Assembly: GCA_005882905.1 (NCBI GenBank)
Contig: VBBG01000066.1
Location: forward strand, 1 to 5,672
DNA: 5,672 nucleotides
Direction of reading: 5' to 3'
Source: Candidatus Bathyarchaeota archaeon
Lineage (GTDB): Archaea > Thermoproteota > Bathyarchaeia > 40CM-2-53-6
In this document: piece by piece, positions 1 through 5,672 of the stretch
Layout: each line of letters starts with the position of its first letter
Numbering within the stretch: position 1 is the first letter of the stretch
Notes under the pieces: model-generated
Told to the model about the DNA's origin: nothing
Databases searched by the model: none
The model's input: the letters and a program-made list of their open reading frames with translations, nothing else
Position numbers and translations under genes: made by a program

Positions 1-1511
1 AGTCTACTGACAGGGTCACCATACGCGTCCGTGTAGTGCGGATCGAGATCGCAATAGTTCATGAGTGTGGGCAAGTCCGGGGCGAAAGGAGTTGCTCCGA
101 CTGTTTGTTTTGTTGGTAGGTACTTGTTTTGCTGCGTGGCTTTGAAAGCGCTTCCCATGCTTCCGTTCGGGTTTGCTGAACTTGGGCCGCTCACGCCTCC
201 TGCAAATGTGATGTTTCCGGGTCCGCTTCCAAGGTAGCCCCCTGCGCTGACAAGCCCCCCGCCGATAAATGGCGGGCTGATATTGGAATGGATGAAATTG
301 TCGTCCATTAGATCGTAGACGGCCATTCCACCTCCGCTACCATTGCCTGCTGGGTAGGAGTTCCCTCCAATGTTGACGGTTCCTGTCACGTTTGTTCCCC
401 TATAGGGCGTGTATCCGTTTGTGAGCCCTCTTCCAACTGTCCCGGTCCCGGTTCCCAGGCCTGAATTGTAAATGTATGGTGTGCCCAGACCTGACAACAG
501 CATGAGCCATATCATGTTGTACCCCCACATTCCGTTGAAGAAGACTGTTCCTGGCTGGCGGTGGATGTTTCCATGCGCGTCGTAGTAGTGTGCCGCTATA
601 ACTTGATCCCCTGACGTGCTGAGTTCAAGCCGGAATATGTAGGCATTGGTTACCAGCGTGAAATTTCCGGACTTTATTGCTGCAGGTATCGTCCTATAGG
701 CAGCATTTGACTTGGCACCAGTCTCACAAGCATAGTCGCAAAGCCCTCCACAGTAGCCTTCGTAGACGCATGGGTTCACTGTTACACCGTATCGATTGGT
801 GTAGGGCTGGGAGGCGAGAGCGCTCACTGTTGGAAATGGATGGTAAGGTTGCCCATTTGGAGCCGTCATCCCTTGTACTGTAGACTGGAACAATTGTCCA
901 AGTGGAGTTAGAGGATGAGGAGGCAGTTTATAGTTCGTGCTCATCCATGGATAGTTCATATCTGAGGGACTGTTGGTGGGGCTGCCATTGTAATTTCCGC
1001 AGATTGCATGGGCTTCCTCCCACGCCACATAATACGGCTCATACTGTGCGTACGTCAGCGGCCAATCGTGTGTATCATCTTGAGGATTAATACTACTCAA
1101 GAAGCCTGATCCGTAAGCACTCGCCGTCAAAGACTCCATTTGGTATCCCCATGGTCCCTGGCGGCCCATTCCGCCGCCATAGTGCTGAGCTGCCCCGCCC
1201 ACTCCATGCCCCAAAGCATGATACTGGATTGGCATAGTGTACCTGCGAACCGGAAGCGCGAACTGACTACTGTTGTTTCTGATGGTTGTTGACTGCAGTG
1301 GAAGGGGATGATCGTACTTTCGTCCGAGTCCGACTCCCCACTCGTCGTACTTGGTTGTGGAATAGTCGTTTACATAGTCCCAGTACGGACCCTTCGTTAT
1401 TCCTACAACTTTTTTACCTGCAAGTGCCAGCTCCGTTGCCACTACCCCGCTCATGAATCCCACGCCAAGGCAGACTACGTCTACCGACGGTTCTTGGATT
1501 ACGGTTGACAT
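1..1511 (-). CDS. GMC-family FAD dehydrogenase catalytic subunit, gluconate/glucose dehydrogenase type (3' end outside window)
   Basis: This is probably the catalytic flavoprotein of an extracytoplasmic sugar, sugar-acid or alcohol dehydrogenase. 503 codons are visible, and the C-terminal GMC domain with the catalytic His pair lies beyond the left edge. The N-terminal Rossmann fold is seen as LGVGFMSGVVATELALAGKK (residues 15-34). GMC-type segments follow: RNNSSQFALP (78-87), GVGGAAQHYGG (103-113), DWPLTYAQYEPYY (149-161) and WLMLLSGLG (335-343). Cysteines 248, 254, 258 and 262 form CVYEGYCGGLCDYAC; the first three match the C-x5-C-x3-C spacing of [3Fe-4S]-binding FAD-glucose dehydrogenases. 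There is no signal peptide, so export probably depends on the Tat-targeted subunit encoded 2 bases upstream. The ATG start is supported by AGGAGGAG seven bases before it. Two oddities: Ser21 stands where the third Gly of GxGxxG is usual, and Thr39 where the FAD-ribose Glu is usual. The family call is firm; the substrate is unknown. Confidence 0.9.
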   Translation of the reverse strand, partial: MSTVIQEPSVDVVCLGVGFMSGVVATELALAGKKVVGITKGPYWDYVNDYSTTKYDEWGVGLGRKYDHPLPLQSTTIRNNSSQFALPVRRYTMPIQYHALGHGVGGAAQHYGGGMGRQGPWGYQMESLTASAYGSGFLSSINPQDDTHDWPLTYAQYEPYYVAWEEAHAICGNYNGSPTNSPSDMNYPWMSTNYKLPPHPLTPLGQLFQSTVQGMTAPNGQPYHPFPTVSALASQPYTNRYGVTVNPCVYEGYCGGLCDYACETGAKSNAAYRTIPAAIKSGNFTLVTNAYIFRLELSTSGDQVIAAHYYDAHGNIHRQPGTVFFNGMWGYNMIWLMLLSGLGTPYIYNSGLGTGTGTVGRGLTNGYTPYRGTNVTGTVNIGGNSYPAGNGSGGGMAVYDLMDDNFIHSNISPPFIGGGLVSAGGYLGSGPGNITFAGGVSGPSSANPNGSMGSAFKATQQNKYLPTKQTVGATPFAPDLPTLMNYCDLDPHYTDAYGDPVSR

Positions 1512-1513
1512 GA

Positions 1514-2542
1514 TTAGGCTCCTCCTGCTGCTTGTTGTTGGTATTGTGCCAGACTTGCTGGTTTGAGCTTCGTGGGACTCGATGCGACCATGAGTGTCTT
1601 CTGGCTCAATCCCTCGCCGTAGGCGTTGCCGAAGTTTACGCCGTTGAATCCTACATAGTCCCAGCCCACCATGTTTCGGTTCCCGCCATAGAGCGGGTCC
1701 ATCAGGAATCCGGCCCAGGTCATGAACGTGAGCTCGTATGCAAAGTCAGACGGCTGGATATTACTAAATCCTGTGAGATCATCGGCGGGAATGGGGGTCT
1801 TTGTCTTCGGTGCATTTGTCCAGAGATCCTTCAATATCTGAAGTTGATTATCAGAACTCAACGTCTGGAAATTCCCCCCATATGCCCTGTTGGAATAGGT
1901 TTGTAGTGCAGCTAGACTGACCCTCCAAAATTCTCTCATATTCATCGGATATTGATAGTTGATACCCGAGCCCACACGCGGGCTCGCCGTGATTCCGTAG
2001 TTGACCGTGAACGGGGTCCCGCCTGCCGTGAACGTCTGGCTTCCTCCCGAGTAGGATATGGGATTAGCCGAACCTCCTCCACCTGCGGGAGAATATGCGC
2101 CACTCGGCAACTTTAGGAACGCCCATGCCAGACTAGGGTTAACCTGCAGCGGATTGCTAGAACTAGCAGGTATGCTGGGTGGAACGTGGGGTGCGTCCAT
2201 GAACATGTTCCCACTGAGTCCATATTCGCTCGCCAGTTGGCGATCGATGAAGTAAATCACTCCCGCCTCTTTCGCCCCTACGCCGGTGCTGTCCGTTGGA
2301 ATTATCGTCTCAACTACGGGTTCTAGCAACGCTTGCTCGGTTATGCTCAGGCTAACCAGGCCCGTCATCGTGTCGAGTTGTTTCTTGAGGTTCGCTAATT
2401 GACTGTTTGAATTGCTAAGCTGGGTCTGGAGGGAAGAGTTTTGGCCTGTGAAGAGGGGGATCTCGACCATGGAGGCGGTGAGTGCGCCGCCTGCTGCTGC
2501 CATGCCGAGTTTGAGAAATTCTCGCCTAGTTGTCTTTGACAA
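1514..2542 (-). CDS. Tat-targeted gluconate 2-dehydrogenase subunit 3-like protein (small or hitchhiker subunit)
   Basis: This is the small partner subunit of the flavodehydrogenase encoded 2 bases downstream. It is 342 residues long. Residues 1-31 are a twin-arginine signal with TRREFLKLG at 5-13 and a hydrophobic stretch after it. No clean AxA cleavage site is obvious, so the signal may stay as an anchor. Residues 38-63 form a short predicted coiled coil (L38, L42, S45, L49, L52, L56, M59, V63). The subunit 3 domain follows: the segment from EQALLEPVVETIIPTD (69-84) to AGVIYFIDRQLA (93-104), then the diagnostic FLMDPLYGGNRNMVGW at 279-294. Residues about 115-195 are rich in Gly, Ser and Pro and look like an insertion relative to compact family members. 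The start is TTG and is the only option, because an in-frame TGA lies three codons upstream. In relatives this subunit chaperones the cofactor-loaded catalytic subunit and carries it through Tat. The family is clear; anchoring and partner export are inferred. Confidence 0.88.
   Translation of the reverse strand: MSKTTRREFLKLGMAAAGGALTASMVEIPLFTGQNSSLQTQLSNSNSQLANLKKQLDTMTGLVSLSITEQALLEPVVETIIPTDSTGVGAKEAGVIYFIDRQLASEYGLSGNMFMDAPHVPPSIPASSSNPLQVNPSLAWAFLKLPSGAYSPAGGGGSANPISYSGGSQTFTAGGTPFTVNYGITASPRVGSGINYQYPMNMREFWRVSLAALQTYSNRAYGGNFQTLSSDNQLQILKDLWTNAPKTKTPIPADDLTGFSNIQPSDFAYELTFMTWAGFLMDPLYGGNRNMVGWDYVGFNGVNFGNAYGEGLSQKTLMVASSPTKLKPASLAQYQQQAAGGA
1519..1526 (-). promoter_or_regulatory. Shine-Dalgarno site of the GMC subunit gene
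   Basis: AGGAGGAG on the minus strand lies 7 bases before the ATG at 1511-1509. It is inside the last Gly-Gly-Ala codons of the upstream small-subunit gene. This fixes the GMC start codon and suggests coupled translation, with stop and start separated by only two bases. Confidence 0.8.
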
Positions 2543-2571
2543 TAAGGCTCACGCTGTGCTCAGTGAGGTCC

Positions 2572-2579
2572 TATTTTAG
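2572..2579 (-). promoter_or_regulatory. TATA-like box of the dehydrogenase operon
   Basis: CTAAAATA on the minus strand lies 29 bases upstream of the TTG start at 2542. If it is an archaeal TATA box, transcription would begin only a few bases before the start codon, giving a nearly leaderless message. This fits the lack of a strong Shine-Dalgarno site (only a weak GTGAG). It is judged by eye from position and composition. Confidence 0.45.
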
Positions 2580-2672
2580 ATTAAGCCATTGACTAGACCT
2601 ACGTGTTTCCTGTCCAATAGCTTTCATAGTCTGCTGAGCCTGACGTACTCCGTTCTTGCAAAATCTTAGCTT

Positions 2673-2704
2673 CTCACCTCCCAACCATTCCAGGGTGGTG
2701 TGAG
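2673..2704 (+). promoter_or_regulatory. Inverted repeat and Shine-Dalgarno region before the first cupredoxin gene
   Basis: CTCAC (2673-2677) can pair with GTGAG (2700-2704), and CCC (2680-2682) with GGG (2693-2695), across a loop of about 10 bases. The right arm overlaps the likely ribosome binding site AGGGTGGTG (2692-2700), directly before the TTG start at 2705. The left arm contains TCACCTCC, which resembles the 16S rRNA 3' tail. If transcribed, the hairpin could hide the ribosome site. The transcription start is unknown; the poor TATA candidate AAAATCTTA (2660-2668) would put it near 2690, which would leave the left arm out of the RNA. Confidence 0.3.
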
Positions 2705-3166
2705 TTGGCAACTGCTCCGCCAGGTACCGGTTCGAAAGGTTTGATGATCCGAATCGTCGCTCCCGTCTTGATAGTTTTGGCGATCGGCGCGGGCATCGGC
2801 CTCGCAGGAGTAGGACTCTCACAGGTTCTCGGTTGGTCTAGCGCCCTCTCGATGTCAAGCTCGTCTACCGGTGCCCCGCAGACTGCGAGCGTATCCATGC
2901 CGAGAGATGTGGGAACAGTCCAGTCGCTCAACTTTGAACCAGCAACTGTGACAATCGCAAAAGGGGGAAAAGTCACCTGGACCAACAACGATCCCCTAGC
3001 CCACACCGTGAGCTCAACTAGCGTCCCGTCAGGTGCGCAAAGCTTTGAGTCTGGAAACATGGCCGGCAACGCAACATACACTGTCACCTTCACTGTCGAC
3101 GGGACATACTACTACAATTGTGCCTACCATATCTGGATGCACGGGACAGTAATCGTCACGGGATGA
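2705..3166 (+). CDS. Membrane-anchored type 1 copper protein (cupredoxin, plastocyanin/amicyanin-like) with Met axial ligand
   Basis: This is a single-domain blue copper protein, expected to carry electrons on the outer face of the membrane. It is 153 residues long. A transmembrane helix lies at about 17-40, then a Ser-rich linker (about 45-62), then the cupredoxin fold at about 70-153. Copper ligands are His100 (in DPLAHTV) and Cys139, His142 and Met145 in CAYHIWM, a C-x2-H-x2-M loop. KVTWTNND (89-96) is the usual strand before the first ligand. N122 lies in an N-x-T sequon. The TTG at 2705 is chosen because AGGGTGGTG ends four bases before it. An ATG at 2744 (residue 14), preceded by AAAGGT, would also keep the helix and cannot be excluded. 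The gene diverges from the dehydrogenase operon across about 160 bases, so it is a candidate electron acceptor for that enzyme. The copper-site call is strong; the partner is inferred. Confidence 0.9.
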   Translation: MATAPPGTGSKGLMIRIVAPVLIVLAIGAGIGLAGVGLSQVLGWSSALSMSSSSTGAPQTASVSMPRDVGTVQSLNFEPATVTIAKGGKVTWTNNDPLAHTVSSTSVPSGAQSFESGNMAGNATYTVTFTVDGTYYYNCAYHIWMHGTVIVTG

Positions 3167-3280
3167 TACTTGACCAGCGGCCTCTTTTCGAAGGAGTAGC
3201 CGGATCGACGTGGGCCGGGCCCAACCATCTTTGGGAACATCCTTATCTTCAGCCCTCTGAGAACCGCTTAATCGGGACGT

Positions 3281-3724
3281 TTGGTTCCGCATAATTCCTA
3301 CCGTGCATTGATCATCCTAGGCGTAATAGTAGCATCGGTCGGAGTATACTTCTACGTCGCAACAGTCCTACTTCCCTCTCAGAAAACCCCCTCGCCGATG
3401 GTACCGATCCATATTCCAAAGTACTCGTCGATACCCCCAGGTAACTGGCACAATTTTACCGACCTCTCATCTCCCACGTTCCCTTACCCATTCAATTTCA
3501 CAGTAATGATTGGATTCAATAATACGATCGAATGGATAAACGACGACAGCATTGCTCACACTGTCACTTCACTCCAAATCCCCCCCGACGCACCCACATT
3601 CAACTCAGGCCTGATCGAGCCAGGAAAGACCTTTACACTTTCACTGACGGTTGCGGGTGTTTACAAGTACACCTGCATGTGGCATAACTGGCTCGCCGGA
3701 GTGATAACTGTCAAACCGGCATAA
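3281..3724 (+). CDS. Membrane-anchored cupredoxin with Leu at the axial ligand position
   Basis: This is a second small blue copper protein, 147 residues long, encoded 114 bases after the first on the same strand. A transmembrane helix lies at about 9-31, a Pro-rich linker at about 32-55, and the cupredoxin fold after about 68. Ligands are His93 (in DSIAHTV), Cys132 and His135 in CMWHNWL. The position that should hold the axial Met is Leu138, encoded by CTC. In other cupredoxins and in fungal laccases a non-coordinating Leu at this site goes with higher reduction potential, so this may be the more oxidising of the pair. N58, N72 and N80 lie in N-x-T sequons, compatible with archaeal surface glycosylation. 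The TTG at 3281 is the first possible start after an in-frame TAA at 3269; there is no clear Shine-Dalgarno site. The domain call is strong, the exact start moderate. Confidence 0.87.
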   Translation: MVPHNSYRALIILGVIVASVGVYFYVATVLLPSQKTPSPMVPIHIPKYSSIPPGNWHNFTDLSSPTFPYPFNFTVMIGFNNTIEWINDDSIAHTVTSLQIPPDAPTFNSGLIEPGKTFTLSLTVAGVYKYTCMWHNWLAGVITVKPA

Positions 3725-3751
3725 GTGCTGAGATGCCAATACATGGTTTAG

Positions 3752-3756
3752 AAAAA
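3752..3756 (-). terminator. Possible T-tract terminator for the amidase locus
   Basis: The minus strand reads CTTTTTC about 50 bases past the amidase stop codon, in the convergent gap. Archaeal termination often uses short T-runs on the coding strand. There is no other support. Confidence 0.2.
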
Positions 3757-3789
3757 GCAGAACCTGTGTCCGTCGCTCGTCCGAGTGCG

Positions 3790-3803
3790 TGTTTCTGTTT
3801 CTT
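3790..3803 (+). terminator. Possible T-rich terminator for the cupredoxin genes
   Basis: The plus strand reads TGTTTCTGTTTCTT about 65 bases after the second cupredoxin stop and just before the convergent amidase gene ends. It is T-rich, as archaeal terminators are, but short and interrupted. Confidence 0.2.
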
Positions 3804-3804
3804 G

Positions 3805-5477
3805 CTATAGTCGGGGGATGAGACGCTGCATTCTCTTCGGTGTTCGTCCGCTCCTGCCTGGTCCGGCCACAGGGTTTGCAAAGGGTAGGGTTGATAGGAA
3901 CTGGGGTTTCTGCCGGGCGTGGGTCACGGCCTCGAAGCCTGAGGCCAGCTTGATGAGGGTGGGCTCGCTGAAGGCTGTGCTGAAGAACGATATCCCTAGG
4001 GGAACTCCGAACGACATCCCCGACGTAGGCCAGGCCGGGTTGTCGGTCGGAGCAACTATCGCGTCAAGGTTGTTGTCCGCTAGAAGCATATCGATACCCT
4101 CAGTCGCCCCGATAAGCTGATCATGAGCTAGCGCGTCGTTGTATGAGAAGCCGAAGGCTTGCGTGACAGTTGGATCCGTGCTGAACGATTGGGCCAATAG
4201 GAAGATCTCCTGGCCGAAGAACGGCATCTCCCTTGAGGCGTTATTGTTGTTGAAGTCGATAGCGTCTTGGAGGGTTCCGTCTGCGATGGGTACCCCTACG
4301 CGTGTGGCAAGATATTTCTGAAGGTCTTGCACGAAGTCGAACAGTAAGACTGTAAATTCAGCAGCTCCGCTGAAGATGTCGGAGAAGTGTGGAAAGAACA
4401 CGTCCGCCAGGGTGGCCCCGGCATTCTCCATCGCTGTCAGACTGGCCTCAAAGACAGCGTCGGTGTGGGCGCTGAACCCCTCGAAATCCCGGGAAACACC
4501 GATCCGGGCGCCTCGCAGCCCATTGGGATTCAGAAAGGCCGTATAGTCGAGAGGGATGCTGGGACGTGGCTGGTTCAGCTTGCCCAGCGGGCTGGTGCTG
4601 GTGGCTGGGTCTCGAGGATCAGGGGTCCTCTGGGCAATTGCCGTGAGGACCGTCGCGGCGTCTGCGACTGTTCGGGCGTGGGGGCCGACGGTGTCCTGGG
4701 TGTGTGAGATCGGGACGACCCCGGCTCTACTTACGAGCCCAACAGTGGGCTTGATGCCGACAACACCATTCATGTTGGCAGGGCAGACGATGCTACCATC
4801 GGTCTCGGTGCCAATGGAGACTGCCGTTAGGTTTGCAGATGGGGCCGCGCCGGAGCCTGAGCTGGAGCCGCATGGGTTCCTGTCAATAGCATAGGGGTTG
4901 TTGCACTGGCCTCCACGACCACACCATCCACTACTGGAAAAGAACGATCGGAAGTTAGCCCACTCGCTGAGGTTTGTCTTGCCCAAGACTACTGCTCCTG
5001 CCTTCCGCAGGTTCGCTGCGACGGTTGAATCCTTCGGCGCAGGTGTCCCGACGAGAGCGAGCGAGCCTGCTGCTGACTGCATCTTGTCGTGAGTGTCAAT
5101 ATTATCCTCGAATCGAGCTGTGAGGCGATGGTTGTAGCGTCCGGGTTGGTCTGGAGTATGGAGTTGAGAAACGGCCCGCTGGCGTCAATGGCCGTGATCC
5201 GGGAAAGGTACATGTTGACGAGACTCAGAGACTTGAGTGTTCCAGCAATCATCTGGGCCTGCAGCTGGGCGATAGTTGCCTCCTCAATGCTAGAAGCCGG
5301 GCCGGTTTGGAACAGAGAACTCGGGGTTTGAGTTTGAGTGGCAAGAGAAGGAAGAGTTCCCAGGATTGTTGCTGAACTAGCGGCAACAGCCGCCGCTCCA
5401 GCGGTGAATTTCAGGAAGTCTCTCCTAGAAACTCCTTGCGAAGTTCCTTCAGTCTCAGAGGTTGTTGATTCTACCAA
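3805..5477 (-). pseudogene. Tat-targeted amidase-signature hydrolase, broken by an internal frameshifting deletion
   Basis: Intact relatives hydrolyse amide bonds with a Ser-cisSer-Lys triad. Here the gene is in two frames. The 5' part (5477 to 5107) encodes a Tat signal with SRRDFLK at residues 17-23, then an amidase N-terminal region ending FLNSILQTNPDATTIASQLDS. The 3' part resumes in another frame at 5106 with DNIDTHDKM and runs unbroken to a TAG at 3805, including the cis-Ser in CGSSSGSG, the nucleophile Ser in GTETDGS, and an ordinary C-terminus ending ASGFEAVTHARQKPQF. The segment that should lie between them (about 18-20 residues with the LHGIP...K motif holding the catalytic Lys) is missing. 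Only AG separates the TCG codon from the GAT codon, so the loss is 3n+1 bases, about 55. The TTG start at 5477 is chosen from GGAGGTG five bases upstream. A downstream ATG at 5082 could give a 425-residue fragment, but without the Tat signal or the Lys. Pseudogene status would fail if the junction is an assembly error. Confidence 0.85.
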
Positions 5478-5482
5478 CAAGA

Positions 5483-5489
5483 CACCTCC
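5483..5489 (-). promoter_or_regulatory. Shine-Dalgarno site deciding the amidase start
   Basis: GGAGGTG on the minus strand lies five bases before TTG at 5477-5475 and two bases before another in-frame TTG at 5480-5478. It favours 5477 over the longer frame opening at a TTG at 5522, which would add an atypical 15-residue extension before the Tat signal. Confidence 0.75.
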
Positions 5490-5526
5490 AAAGATACAAG
5501 CGAAAAACCCCTTTTGTTCCAAGTTG

Positions 5527-5534
5527 AATTATAA
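5527..5534 (-). promoter_or_regulatory. TATA-like box of the amidase gene
   Basis: TTATAATT on the minus strand lies 37 bases upstream of the GGAGGTG site. As an archaeal TATA box it would place the transcript start near 5505, leaving a leader of about 25-30 bases that contains the ribosome site. It also argues against the TTG at 5522, which would lie before the transcript start. It could equally be a bacterial -10-like element. Confidence 0.45.
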
Positions 5535-5672
5535 CAGTTTCGTATGAGGGATGTCCGCGGATCGCTGTCGGGTTAGGCTCTATATCTTTCACTTGTCTGG
5601 GAAGGACTCGCCGGGCGGATATTTCTCAATCCGACTATTCAATAAGATAAACCAAAGCCATCCGTAGGCTTG

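Noticed and set aside
677..1508. Plus-strand open frames over the left end of the window
   Set aside because: All are opposite the GMC reading frame, which is continuous from 1511 to the left edge and has clear family motifs.
2593..2655. Possible 20-codon leader peptide on the minus strand, starting at TTG after GGGAGGTGAG
   Set aside because: The spacing from the ribosome site to the TTG is too long (about 11 bases), the peptide resembles nothing, and the TATA-like box of the operon lies downstream of it, so it would not be on the main transcript.
2674..3093. Long minus-strand open frame over the first cupredoxin gene
   Set aside because: It is antisense to a gene with intact copper ligands, shows no recognisable domain, and is best explained as a shadow of that gene's codon pattern.
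4387..4894. Two plus-strand open frames within the amidase region
   Set aside because: They lie opposite well-recognised amidase sequence, have low-complexity translations and no matching family features.
5107..5111. Programmed frameshifting as the explanation for the split amidase
   Set aside because: There is no slippery run at the junction, and the essential Lys-containing segment is absent from every frame, so a ribosomal shift could not restore a working enzyme.
5655..5671. Inverted repeat AAGCC-7-GGCTT at the right edge
   Set aside because: A five-base stem is expected by chance, and the window ends there, so neither context nor extension can be judged.
1..5672. CRISPR array, tRNA, rRNA, insertion sequence or attachment site
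   Set aside because: No regularly spaced repeats, cloverleaf pattern, transposase-like protein or terminal repeats were seen on reading both strands.

Overview
The window looks archaeal, with moderate confidence. TATA-like boxes sit about 30 bases upstream of gene starts, one operon lead gene appears nearly leaderless, and strong GGAGG-type Shine-Dalgarno sites occur inside an operon or behind a short leader. ATA and AGG codons are common, and the cupredoxins are membrane-anchored with a single N-terminal helix. A soil or thermal lineage of Thermoproteota/Nitrososphaeria or Thermoplasmatota would fit, but the sequence does not settle the taxon. Four of the five genes appear to start at TTG.

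Layout. Positions 1-2542 (minus strand) hold a two-gene operon for a gluconate/glucose-2-dehydrogenase-like flavoenzyme. A Tat-targeted small subunit (1514-2542) comes first. Two bases later comes the GMC-family FAD catalytic subunit, which runs off the left edge (1-1511). Positions 2543-2704 are a divergent promoter region. Positions 2705-3166 and 3281-3724 (plus strand) encode two membrane-anchored type 1 copper proteins (cupredoxins). Positions 3725-3804 are a short convergent gap. Positions 3805-5477 (minus strand) are a Tat-targeted amidase-signature hydrolase, broken by an internal deletion of about 55 bases that shifts the frame and removes the catalytic lysine. I found no gene in 5535-5672, upstream of the amidase promoter.

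How the parts may work together. The catalytic subunit has no export signal of its own, but its partner does. This suggests it is exported folded as a passenger on the Tat-targeted small subunit, as in bacterial fructose, gluconate and FAD-glucose dehydrogenases. The catalytic subunit also carries a C-x5-C-x3-C motif at the place where the direct-electron-transfer FAD-glucose dehydrogenases bind a [3Fe-4S] cluster. Those bacterial enzymes pass electrons to a multiheme cytochrome c subunit. No cytochrome is visible here, but two cupredoxins are encoded divergently next door, one with an ordinary Met axial ligand and one with Leu in that position. The most interesting reading is an extracytoplasmic, copper-linked sugar or alcohol dehydrogenase chain: FAD to [3Fe-4S] to cupredoxin. 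This is an inference from gene proximity, and a cytochrome gene could lie beyond the left edge.
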